DNA of 64,000 nucleotides from Papaver somniferum (Eukaryota; Streptophyta; Magnoliopsida; Ranunculales; Papaveraceae). Shown here piece after piece: positions 36,180 through 45,883 of the stretch; position 1 is the stretch's first letter, and each line of letters opens with the position of its first letter. The notes under the pieces were generated by a model, which worked only from the letters and a program-made list of their open reading frames with translations, was not told the DNA's origin and did not search any database. A program made the translations under genes and the position numbers. The stretch is taken from contig NC_039359.1 of assembly GCF_003573695.1 (NCBI RefSeq), positions 186,952,813 through 187,016,812 on the forward strand. The letters run 5' to 3'.

Positions 36180-39049
36180 TGATAAGACGAGGGTATCCAA
36201 ATATACCTCAATCTAAAACTTTTCCACCTATAAGTCATTTCTCCAAAAGTGATTGTCTATAGACTGAGTCGAGACAACACAACCAATCGGTTCACACTTC
36301 ATGTGATCGTCTATGGATACGAGATCGATACGATACGACAACAAGATAACTTGTGTAATTGACTAAGGATACAAGATTGGGAAAATACAACAACGAAGTA
36401 TGTTTATTTGATAAGAGGTTCGGACTTAACCAAACACAATAGGATTACTATCAAGTAAATAGGAATTAACGTTTGTGTATTTTACTTCTAATTATAATAA
36501 AAACAATTATAATTGCGGGAATAGAAAAGTAAAAGACACAGCATTTTGTTAACGAGGAAACCGCAAACGCAGAAAAACCCCGGGACCTTGTCCAGAATTG
36601 AATACTCTCAGGATTAAGCTGCTATACAAAATTAAACCAACTTCGTATGGTTGAGACCAAGCAACTAAACCTATAGTTCACCTAGTTCCGTCTGTATTCC
36701 CACACCTCCAACTTATAATTAAGTCACGTACTTGGAACAATTCCTTTGGTTCGTATTCCAAACAGTAAAGGAACAACAAATATGTTTGGTATCAACTCTT
36801 TTCAACCAAGTTATGTGAGTTCGACAAAAGGCTCTTCCGTTTATCTCAATAAACTCCTTTGTCGGGTCCTTAGATCTATCCACTAACGACTACCGAAGTA
36901 ATCGCCTAGATTTTTCAATCAATACCTTGAATCACAAAGAATCGTATTGATGTCGATCTACTCAACTAATCAATCCAATCTACCACAAGGATAAACTGAT
37001 TATAGTTGGATCCTCTTTAACCGAAACAAGTATTGTGCACACCAAAGATTATGAACCCAAATCAGAAATCTTCAAAGTCTTATTTATCTTCAAATCTTCT
37101 TAGATACTCAATAAACACCTGCACACAATCAACTTGAATCTCTTATGATCAATCACGCGCAGAACGGAGTCTGTTAACAATGGATTATCTCTCAAGACGT
37201 GTTTAGATCTATAAACATTCTAAAGATCCTCGTCGAAACTTTGATCTAGTTTGAGTGAATCTTATATCAGAAGAGAAGATTCTCAAGCATAAACAGACTA
37301 GGTGCAATCAAAGTTCAACAACCGTTAGTCAATCGAATCAATCGAAAACTAATAATAAACTGCAATTATCTAGTTTCCCACCAACGGTACTAATAGAGCT
37401 TCTCAATCCCAAAGAAGTCTTTAAACTGAACGGACATAAGAGATTTCTCCTAATTAAGTTACTTTCCTCTCCGAATAGGTGGTTCCACCAGTAACAACAC
37501 AACCAGGTAGTTTTGCTGGCTTTGAGGATTAGTTTGCTCGAAATGCAAACTTTGGTATTTATAGACCAAGGAAGTTTGGACACCAAGGAATTTCCAAAAC
37601 CGAAAATATTCTCAAGATATGCAATATATTCCAGATTCGGTTTCCATAATTTCTGGAAATGCTTTGTCCAAATATTGACCGAAAATCTCTTAGAAAATAT
37701 CCAATTAGTAAATGCACATTACCAATTTTCATTTTTCTAAAAATAAAATTAACAACCTTAATTAAAAGATTCTTAACTTATATTTCGATCCGGGATTTTC
37801 CTTTAGCTATTAAGGAATATATTTGAAAAATAAAAGATAAACGTTACTGCGCATGTTCAAAGAATGTCAACATCTTTACTTTATAAGTCCTCTTTCATAC
37901 TTACAATCTTGAAACCGATTTTCCACACTTTCAAACAAGTTTAGAATTGGTTAATCTCACTTTCAAGAACTTTGTGATTGATTAAGAACACTCAATCACA
38001 ATCATGGGTTTAACGGTTCTGCCAAAAAAAGTTTCGGTTCTACCTCCATGTGAGTATTGTGCATAGTCACACTAGCTTTCCAAAAATTCGGTTGACTAGG
38101 TACTAGGATCGGTTTCCCACATACTTATGGTAACTACTTATATTTGTTGCACATATCCATAGGATCGGTTCCCCTTTCACTAAAAACGTATTGCATATGT
38201 TCATAGGATCGGTTACCCCATATGCTATAAACGTGTTGCACCTCTTACAAGGATCGATTCTCCTTTGTGATCGGTTACACCTATTCATAAGATCGCTTCC
38301 CCTTTGCCTAGAGTTGGTCATACCAATAACACTAAATCGATCATACCATCTCAGGTGATTACTGAAGATCGGTTTCACCAATAAAAGTCATACCAATACA
38401 AAAGTCAGGCCTTGTGCATAGTTTTACCAAGAACATAAACAAGTCATGAGTGGTTATACCAATCAAACATATTGGTAGTTCAAAAGATATACAATGAATC
38501 ACAATACCAATAAGCCTAGCGATTTCCCTTTCGATTCACAAAACAAATTCATGAATTTACTTCCTTTAAACGAATATAAAACATTGTTTCCTAGGATGAA
38601 ATCTTCACCTCATACCCATACATAATCACAATAACATTCAAATTATTATGTCGATGTCTTATATACAAAGTTTAATGGTTAAGCAATAAACTTCGTATTG
38701 TATTCCTTAATACTACGTCTAACTAGAGTGTAATCATTCATGATTCACAATTATGTTTTCCATATGCACGACTTGAAAGATACGTTAGGGAATGAAATTG
38801 TTCAAGTCAAATATCACTAACCTCAAATGGAAGGATGATGTCGTCGTTGTAGCTCCTTACTTCTTCACTTCTTCAAGTCTTCGCAATACTTGTAATGTCT
38901 CATTTCCTAATACTTTCAAGCTAACCTATACGAAGTTGACTCTAGTACATAATCAAGCGAATTTTTAAATGAGTTTTGGTTCACTAAAATATGACAACCA
39001 AACTTGACATACCAACGCTTGGTGGGTTCAACCGAGCTATGTTATAATA
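36180..39049 (-). mobile_element. Copia-type solo LTR, 2870 bp, inside the BED finger of the transposase
   Basis: It is a sister of 19231..22099 over its full length (starts TGATAAGACGAGGG, ends GTTATAATA, the latter a mutated CTCTAACA). The 5-bp duplication CAATG flanks it (36175..36179 and 39050..39054). Removing it brings the two cysteines of the BED finger next to its downstream histidine. Shared segments include the GCAATTAT..CTAGTTTTCCACCAACGG block (37365) and GATCGGTTCC words (38104..38300). Confidence 0.9.
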
Positions 39050-39276
39050 CAATGGTTACACTTCCCCTATTTAATACCATCTTCATCAACACTCTTCATA
39101 AAATGCCCCCATACCCAAGATGTCATCTTCCGCTTCCTACTTTCTCTAACCTCAGGTTGAGAAGATGGTGGAGGTGGCGGAGATGCAATAGTACTGGCCC
39201 TTTGTTGCACAGATTGAGATGCAGCTTGAGAGGGAATAGGAGGTCTCGTTGACATCTCTTCTATAATCTCAACCAT

Positions 39277-40101
39277 GTTTGCTCATACTAAGCCTGCACA
39301 AACTAAACCATGTTTATTGACTTTTCCTGATGTGAATATCAGTCTCAAAAGAAATAGAATGTCATCAATATTACCTAAAAATGTCCTACACAGATTATGA
39401 AATAACCACACTCTAGACGATACAAAATAAGAAAACAATAAAAATGAAGGTGAATATTTGATCATTGTACTAGGCTTCATGTTCTTATAATGCTATTGAT
39501 TGAATGTTTTGAATTCCCTTTGGCTAGTCATTTGGAGGGAATAAAATAACATCACATTTAATCCAATGTAAATTAGCTTGCAGAACCATGTTTTTGTAGA
39601 ATCATCTAATAATATCTGTGACGGCTTCATTGCAAAAGTTTATGTATTGATGGTGCCATAAAATGTTGAAACTGTCACTGCTTCTAGCAATACTTTCAGT
39701 TTTATTACTCTTGCTATTAGTTATACTACTACTACAATTGTGAAAGAAACTTCAAATTGAAAGGGAGAAAACTAAGCCAGAGAAATTGAAATTATTTATA
39801 AAATATAAGGAATAAGGAACCCTAATTTAATTTCCCTAAAACGAATGAAGAAAATATGCAATCATGGTAATTACGACCTACCCAAATTATAAATTGAAAA
39901 AATGAAATCAATATACAACACCTTGATTGTAAGTAGTAAACATTTACAACAATTAAGCGTTTGGCATGTACACTTGATGACTTTTTGACCTTTACAACAA
40001 CTATACCTTATTAACCGATACAAAGGGGTACTATTTAGGATTATTACTTCAGTAAGTAGTAAACATTTCTTTAGTGATGAACTAAGTAAAGAAGTACTTA
40101 C
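39277..40101. other. hAT interior upstream of the transposase start, no gene recognised
   Basis: AT-rich sequence with short frames (39283..39480 and the 3' extension of the aquaporin exon frame, both minus). It could be 5' leader or intron of the minus-strand transposase transcript. Confidence 0.35.
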
Positions 40102-40293
40102 TGCACGATTGTCAGTGGCGACACCAGATATCACAAACATGAGGTAAACGGTGATGATAAATTCAAGAACCACGGCTTGAAGGTCTGATCTAGCAGGTAA
40201 GGTACCGCAGAAAAGCTCGTGTTTCCCTACTCCAATTAAGGTTCCGCTTGCTAGTGTTGATCCCATGACCTGACAAACTACATATGTTGGTAC
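40102..40293 (-). pseudogene. Isolated exon of a NIP-type aquaporin captured in the hAT
   Basis: NIP aquaporins are membrane channels for water, glycerol and metalloids. On the minus strand an AG acceptor (TCTGTAG, ending at 40294) opens an exon reading VPTYVVCQ, STLASGTL, GTLPARSDLQA and then a hydrophobic helix with LEFIITVYLMFVISGVATDN. It ends at a GT donor (GTAAGTAC, 40101 downward). This is the NIP pattern for the region around the fifth helix, with the usual exon/intron form preserved. Other exons, including the second NPA box, are not seen nearby. It lies between the right hAT end and the transposase, so it is probably captured host sequence. An alternative is that the hAT inserted near a host gene, but both hAT ends are outside this exon. 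Confidence 0.8.
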
Positions 40294-41161
40294 CTACAGA
40301 ATAGACATTCATAGTCATAAAAGGACCCATAAACTATATTTACAGTTGAATTTCAGGTACTTTTTAACAGTTTTACTCATCAACCACTATTCCAAAGGAT
40401 TCATAAGTAATTACTAGAAAGAGTAAGATACAATATCATCAGTAGACATCCTATATCATCAGTAGTAGTTTTATTGGTTAAGATTGTTTTCACATTAGAC
40501 ATTTCAGTTTTACAGGATATTTTTCTTTATTGTCATTGATGAATTAGACTCATATGACTTAAAACTATGTTGATCAAAAAAAGTAACCCCTCAATCCCAG
40601 AATCGTAAGCTTACTCATAGTTGAGGGTTACCTAATAATAACATTAGAAGATCACTAACTAAATTAAAATCAACTTTTAGTAAACCCCAAAAAACAATAT
40701 AGAAAAACCTAGAAATTACTTCAAATAACTTCACAATTAACTTCGAATCAGAAAGAAACCAAACTTTGATGAATTTAGAACTGTACTTTAACTCGAGATC
40801 GTATCCAGCAACATGCATGAAATCGTAAAACTCTAATATTTTTTCAACCAATTTAACGCAAAAAAATAAAATGGAACAAAATCAACTTTGCAGTTGGATC
40901 CTACCTTGAACCAACCGAGTAAAGGGTTTTAAACGGGACCCTAAAAGATGAACATGAGATCGAGAAGAGTAAGGTAGAAGAGAAATGGTTGAAGGAGAAA
41001 ACTGGGAAGAAAGGGGCCGGGATTTTCTGTGTTCGATTTTAGAAAAGAGATAAGGAGAGGAAAAAACAGTTTCTATTTTATCCCTGATGTGTTTTAAAAT
41101 AATGAAAAAATCGGCAGGAGGAAAAAACAATAGAAGGATTAATTTGTCTTTTCAATATTAT
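40294..41161. other. hAT interior near the right end, no gene recognised
   Basis: Minus-strand frames of 78 and 82 codons (40615..40851, 40882..41130) are open but unrecognised. On the minus strand this would be promoter and leader for the transposase, or further captured sequence together with the aquaporin exon. Confidence 0.35.
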
Positions 41162-41342
41162 ACTGGTAGGCGGGTAGGATAATATAATTTCGAGCTTTAC
41201 CCGTCATCCTATCCGTTTAATGGAGGATAAAATATCTTTAACCGTCACCCTACCCATCAAACGGCGGGTAGGATAGGATATGGGTAAATCAGTGGCGGGT
41301 AGGGTAGAAATGGCGGGTATGGGTAGGGTATGTCCACCCCTA
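41162..41342 (-). repeat. Right TIR and subterminal repeats of the hAT
   Basis: Repeated GGCGGGTAGG, TACCCGTC and GGGTAGGATA words end in GTCCACCCCTA, the inverted counterpart of the left end. The motif density mirrors 22322..22480. Confidence 0.75.
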
Positions 41343-41941
41343 GTTCTAGGAGTCTGTAGAAAGGGCCCAGAGGTATAATAACCAGTGCATCTCGCGGTGA
41401 TGTACTAGGAATCATTCGGAAGCCTCGGTAAGTCAAGTCAGAGCCTAGAGTAGACATGATCAGTGTATCACGTGATGATGTATTAGGAATCAGTCCTTGA
41501 TCTCAAATAGGATGAGTCGTGATTACAGGAGACATACATATCTCCGCTCTGGGTTATAAGTATGTCGGGGACGTCTTTACGCATCTACAGAGCTTACATG
41601 ACCAACAATATCTCGTCGAGGATGTATACTAGAAATCATGGCATCACAATCAACTACGTCTCGCGAAGACATGCTGGAATTGTGGTTGTTCTGGTTCATA
41701 AGTCCATCGTGGACGTTTTACGCTCTATAGAACCTGCGTGACCACCAGTATCTCGTCGGAGATGTGTGCTAGGAACCACGGCATCACGACCAGTAGTGTC
41801 TCGCGGGGACGTAACCTAGAAATCGTGGCTATGAGTGCCTTGAGGACCAAGGGGTAAATCTTTCCCGTGAGAGTTGAATTTTGTCTTTAGGGTTGAAATA
41901 AAATTTTTTCCCCTTATCCAAATTTCACCATCTACACCGGG

Positions 41942-42249
41942 GCATTGGCCGTTACTGCGTATTGACACGTTTCTAGCTTATATGCTACATGTTTCACTGG
42001 GGTCGGTGCATTCCTTTTGGTTCCTGCCTTCTTTGTTTTGAAATGTGGCTTCGATACCTTCTACCGTGCAGTTGCCTCCGGTTCTGTTTTGCATCTTGAT
42101 ATGTGTGGAATCCCAGCTGCTCCGGGAAGTGTGTATGTTCTCCTTGGTAGAGTCCCACGTTTGATGATACAATTTCTCGAGATATAATTGGCTTCATCAC
42201 TGCTCGTGATATCTGTTTATATTTTGAAGAAAAAAAATCGTTCAAATGT
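41942..42249. other. Unassigned right flank of the LARD-like element
   Basis: No clear gene. Overlapping minus-strand frames of 64 and 83 codons (41978..42245) are unrecognised. Confidence 0.35.
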
Positions 42250-42700
42250 TTTTGGGAAAAAAATCGTCTTCGAGGTCGAGTTCACTTCAAAAACAAGGTA
42301 ACCATTCAATTCTGCTTATTTTGATGAGTTAAATTATATTATAGATTCTTTGAATGCAATAGGTGAAAAAGTAGATGGATGAAATGTGGTTATATATTCA
42401 TTACTTGGTTTAGACAAGGATTACCATCGATTTGTAATATCTGTCAAAATAATGAGACTGCATTCTCCGTGAGTGGTGCTAAATCACGATCGCTTCATAA
42501 TGAAAAATGGTTTAAGGTTGAAAATCTTGAACAAACCTCAGTTCTTAAATCACAAAAAATTTCATTTTACTCTAAACAGTCTTCGCATACTTCATCATTT
42601 AACGCCAACTCTAATGGTTCTAAGATCTATAAAAATGGTAATAAAATTTTTATTACCGATTCAGCCAAACTTAATATCAATTTTTTTTGAAAAATAATTT
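42250..42700 (+). pseudogene. Copia-type gag fragment (UBN2-like)
   Basis: Read in one frame with a stop at 42379, the sequence gives DELNYIIDSLNAIGEKVDG and then VIYSLLGLDKDYHRFV, the recognisable stretch of copia gag proteins in which a count of dispatched sites is followed by LLxGLxxxY. Downstream LLHNE- and WFKVENLEQ-like residues in adjacent frames fit the same protein. Frame changes and missing flanks mark it as a relic. Type 42379..42690 as one open frame is a mixture of frames. Confidence 0.55.
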
Positions 42701-42859
42701 AAACTTCGTAATATTTTATTTTATACGAGTATAAATTTGAGAAAATTAGGGATGTCATTATAATAACAAATCACTGGATGATCATATTAATGATATGAGA
42801 TCGAAACATGTCGCATCACCAAATTCTTTATCCATGATTTTTTTTAAAGAGGGTTTTAT

Positions 42860-43968
42860 GAATTTACCCCGAAATATTCTTGTCAAGAAACGGGATTTTC
42901 ACAGTAAAGTCTATGTATGGTAAGCTGAATGAATCAGGTCACGATATAACTAGTCTAGGTCTACCCGAATCTTTTTGGAAATGTCTATGGAGCTTAACAA
43001 TCTCTGAAAGAATCAAGCCATTCCTTTGAAAATGTCTACAAAATTCCCTTCCAACCAATGCTAAAATTTATAGGAAAGTCAAAGAGGTACTGCCACATTG
43101 CTCTTTGTGTAAAACATAAATAGAAACTACTGAATCTTCTTTTCCATTGTCCTTTTGCCAAGGGAATTTGGGAATGTTTTCCTAATCCTGTTAACCTTTC
43201 TTTAGATAGTTCTTGTACAATTTTAGATCTATACAAAAAGTGGCTAGTTAATCGTAGAACATATATTTCCTTAGAATTGCTTCTTACCAGAATGTGGTTT
43301 ATATGGAAAGAAAGATGTGATAGAGTGTTCGAAAGTAAAGCCAAATCAGTTAGAAGTCTAACATTGAAAATCCAGAGACACTTAGAGTTTTGGGCCACAA
43401 GGAAAGGGAAACCTGCGAAAAGCAATGGCTTGAACAACAAGAAGGAACAACACACATGGAAGTCACCTAGAACTGACACTCTAAAGATAAACGTAGATGC
43501 AACTTGCGTCTCCAAATATTTACCCTAAAGTTGTGCTTTAATCTTGAGAAATGATGCAGGAAACTATCAAGGTGGAAGAGCAGGGCAATCCTCAAGTGCA
43601 GATCCACAAGAATTATAAGCTGTAGGAGTTTTACAGGCGACTATTTGGGCTAAAGAGAAACAGTTTAATAGTTTCAACATCAAAGGCGATTGTGAAAGCA
43701 TCTTCAAAAATTTACAAGGCCGCTCTTCAGAAATTTCGTGGTGCAAATACTTGTCTTGATGAAGCTAATAGAATAACTCATGTATGTCAATTTTTTTGGG
43801 GGGTTTTAAGTATGTTCCTAGATTAGGTAACCAAGTTCCGGACATGTTAGCAAATCTGTAAGTGCTTTAAACTCAGTTGTAGAATGGAATATTAATCCCC
43901 CTTTAGTATTCTTAAACAACTCTTAGTAGATAAATCTAATGTAGGGATGCCTCAAACCTCCAGATTAG
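42860..43968 (+). pseudogene. 3' fragment of an L1 ORF2 (zinc finger and RNase H region)
   Basis: From about 42890 one can read GIFTVKSMYGKLN, FWKCLW, LPTNAKIYRKV and CSLCK, then a TAG, then FAKGIWECFPNPV (zf-RVT-like linker). From 43277 the frame MWFIWKERCDRVFESKAKS continues into an RNase H-like start (TDTLKINVDA), a stop at 43527, DAGNYQGGRAG, FNIKGDCESIFKNL and PRLGNQVPDMLANL near 43850. The 5' part of the LINE is absent. It is interrupted at 43969 by the foldback element, after which a short tail follows. Confidence 0.75.
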
Positions 43969-44797
43969 CACCGCTGAATTGGGGGCCCTGGAAAGTAATT
44001 GGGGGCCTCCCACTAGAGGACAAAAAAGGTCACCCAATCCTAATTTGGGTCACCCCTTATCCAAATATTTTGGTAATGCCTAATCTACCCCTTATCTAAT
44101 TAATGGTAATCTCACTTAATTAGTGCAAAATTTTAAAATCAAAATCAAATTATTATTTTTTTCCGAATTTTTTGTTTGCGAAAAAAAAAATTCTGCACAA
44201 ATTTGTATGAAAAGTCGTCATGAAATTTTTTAAAAAATAACGACCCTCAAGAGTCGTCATTGTTTCAGTGACGACTCTAAATAGTCGTTATTATTTAAAA
44301 AAAGACCCTCAAGAGTCGTCATTGTTTTAGTGACGACTCTAGACAGTCGTTAATGTTCAACTACGCATATGACGACCCTTTAATGTATTCCGCTATTAAT
44401 GAATCTTTAAAGAAGATAACGACTCTTTTATAAACAATAACGACTGTTTAGAGTCGTCACTGAAACAATGACGACTCGTGAGGGTTGTTTTTGGAACAAC
44501 AACGACTGTTTGGAGTCGTCACTGAAATAATGACGACTCTTGAGGGTCGTTATTTTTAAAAAAAAAATCATGACGACTTTTCATACAAATTTGAGCAGAA
44601 AAAAAGTTGCAAACATAAAATTCGAAAAAAAAATTGATTTTGATTTTGATTTTAAAATTTTGATTTAAAAAAAATAAAAAAAATAAGGGGTAAAATAGTA
44701 TTTTCACTTTACTATTGATACGCCCCTGAAAATTTTTGGGTGCAAACAAAATTGGTGAGGCCCCCAATTAAAATCTATGGCTCCCAATTAAGCCCTG
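43969..44797. mobile_element. Foldback-type non-autonomous element with about 400-bp inverted arms, hAT-like ends
   Basis: The left arm (43969..44390) and right arm (44400..44797) are inverted copies: AATTGGGGGCC at the ends, then TTTTAAAATCAAAATC, CAAATTTGTATGAAAAGTCGTCATGA and a series of AGTCGTCATTGTTTCAGTGACGACTC words. Termini CACCGCTGAATTGGG and, inverted, CAGGGCTTAATTGGG agree at 12 of 15 bases. The 8-bp duplication CAGATTAG flanks it (43961..43968 and 44798..44805), which with CAGGG ends suggests the hAT superfamily. There is no coding capacity. Confidence 0.8.
44205..44580. repeat. Array of AGTCGT/ACGACT palindromic words in the foldback element
   Basis: At least ten occurrences of AGAGTCGTCA or GTCGTTATT and their inverses, at intervals of roughly 20 to 45 bp, in both arms. 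Each pair such as GAGTCGTCATTGTTTCAGTGACGACTC forms a short hairpin within an already folded arm. Confidence 0.7.
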
Positions 44798-44837
44798 CAG
44801 ATTAGATGGCTCTACTCTGTTGTATTTACGACTGTTA

Positions 44838-45181
44838 GAGCATCTCCAACATGTGGTAGATTTATTTATTTTTAGTGACACATAAGATTTTAGACCCCCG
44901 TTTAGTATAAATTCATCTCCAACAATAGGATCCTACAAGTTAGGAGGGACCAATTATTAAATATGAAGGTGTTCAAGAAAGTGTTATCTACACCTCCGGT
45001 TGCACCTCCACGTCATGTTTTTAACTAACTTTATTTTAGTTCTAAGGGTTGAAATTCTCACCGTTGGAGATAGTATTTTAGATATGAGGTCCTATATTTA
45101 CTCTATGTGTAGACCTCATAAATAAAAGGACTAAATTAAAAATACACATAGGATTTTTTGCACCTTCTCTTGGAGATGCTC
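44838..45181. mobile_element. Tourist-like (PIF/Harbinger type) MITE, 344 bp
   Basis: Terminal inverted repeats GAGCATCTCCAA and TTGGAGATGCTC are flanked by TTA on both sides (44835..44837 and 45182..45184). An internal CATCTCCAACA word repeats the end. There is no coding capacity. TTA targets and these ends are typical of the Tourist group. Confidence 0.85.
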
Positions 45182-45258
45182 TTAGGGAGTCCTAGTTCTA
45201 ATATGAAGTATCTTATTTACAAAAAAGAAAAAAAAAGAGCGTGTAGGAATAAAAACTA

Positions 45259-45595
45259 CTCCCTCCGTCCCCATTATAAAGGCGGAGAACTAAAATTCTT
45301 TAGTCCCTATAGATAGGCATAAAACCAATTCCAATATGGTTTCTTCCATGTTTACCCTTATTGAAGAATATGATATTAACAAACTTAGTTAATGTCTTTA
45401 ATAATTCCCAAGAACAATTATACTTTTCAATGGATAAAAACTCTTAATAAATTGACATTTTTCGTATTTCCTAGATAAATATATTGGAATTGATTGGAAT
45501 AAATTAGGGAACATAAGGAAAATTTATAAAAACCAAAAACTTACTTATTCTAAGAGAATTCCACTTTTCCGCGTGTATACGGGGGACGGAGGGAG
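45259..45595. mobile_element. Stowaway-like MITE, 337 bp, upstream of VTE3
   Basis: Terminal inverted repeats CTCCCTCCGTCCCC and GGGGGACGGAGGGAG are flanked by TA dinucleotides (45257..45258 and 45596..45597). These ends and the TA target are the hallmark of Stowaway elements. It lies about 85 bp upstream of the putative TATA box of the VTE3 gene. Confidence 0.9.
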
Positions 45596-45679
45596 TAAAA
45601 GAAATGTGGCATTACGTGTAGTTATGCGATACACACGAGGGAGCAAAAGGGAATCTTTCTTAGTTTTGGCACCACCATT

Positions 45680-45688
45680 ATAAAATAC
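45680..45688 (+). promoter_or_regulatory. Putative TATA box of the VTE3 gene
   Basis: TATAAAATA lies about 195 bp upstream of the start codon. The leader that follows contains CAGGTACGC (about 45792) and CTTTCAG (about 45854), which might bound a very short intron of about 60 bp; this is uncertain. Motif and position only. Confidence 0.5.
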
Positions 45689-45883
45689 ACTCACTTAAAG
45701 ATTGCCAAGTAAAACTAACCAACCAAAATCAACCAAAATCCAGTCTCTCCAATATCATCATCGTCCTCTTCATTCCCACTCTCTTTGAACAGGTACGCAG
45801 GTTCAGTTGTACAAAAATTATTCTAGGGTTAAATTACTGTATCAATACTTTCAGTCACTGGGTTTACATTGAATATTCATTTT

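Larger units (their letters stand above)
30537..39276 (-). pseudogene. hAT transposase (BED finger, RNase H-like core, C-terminal dimerisation domain), broken
   Basis: The transposase cuts and joins hAT ends. Minus-strand order: N-terminus at 39276 (MVEIIEEMSTR, proline/serine-rich) into a BED zinc finger whose Cys pair and His lie on either side of the solo LTR 36180..39049, with a TAG at 39067..39069. The core has VRVCLTTDTWTS (about 35785), VRCAAHVLDLVGKDGLKK (35490..35430), DVKTRWNS (35310), then FFGFTYVTSHTF (34300..34270) and VKEEFNQLF (about 34000). A second solo LTR (30991..33875) cuts the linker, and the frame continues across its target site. The dimerisation domain, 30929..30537, has ILTWWKINFARFDILSLIARD, ASESIFNTGKR and FRSSLRPRTVEALILLQSWL. 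Domain order matches plant Ac-like hATs. Stops, frame changes and three insertions make it inactive. Confidence 0.88.
22322..41342 (-). mobile_element. hAT DNA transposon, 19 kb with nested insertions
   Basis: Terminal inverted repeats TAGGGCTGCAC (22322) and, on the minus strand from 41342, TAGGGGTGGAC agree at nine of eleven bases. The 8-bp target duplication is ATTCTAGG (22314..22321) and GTTCTAGG (41343..41350); the intact site in the left LTR reads GTTCTAGG. Both ends carry many GCGGGTAGG-type subterminal repeats. Inside, on the minus strand, lie a broken hAT transposase gene and an aquaporin exon. Without the L1 and two solo LTRs the element is about 6.7 kb. The transposase has stops, so it is not autonomous now. 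Confidence 0.9.
7944..41936 (-). mobile_element. LARD-like LTR retroelement, minus strand, with large nested insertions
   Basis: Two direct copies of an LTR (7944..12439 and 18258..41936) enclose 5.8 kb without gag or pol. Both copies start TGTAGTTACCTAAAA and finish at or near CATCTACA, so the outer ends are TGTAG/CTACA. A primer-binding-like site on the minus strand lies next to the right LTR (18238..18254), which makes the right LTR the 5' one. The 5-bp flanks TCGGG (7939..7943) and CCGGG (41937..41941) agree at four of five bases. Minus the nested insertions, the LTRs are about 1.9 and 1.8 kb. The absence of pol suggests it moved with enzymes from another element. Confidence 0.75.
18258..41936 (-). 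repeat. Right (5') LTR of the LARD-like element, split by a solo LTR and a hAT
   Basis: The segments 18258..19230, 22100..22321 and 41343..41936 together match the left LTR (7944..8508 plus 11091..12439) in order. Removing the two insertions and one copy of each target duplication leaves about 1.8 kb. The size difference from the left LTR is close to the five missing 30-bp repeat units. Confidence 0.75.

Noticed and set aside
45869..45883. Possible earlier start of VTE3
   Set aside because: The codon at 45869 is TTG; the first ATG in frame is 45884 and gives a normal transit peptide.
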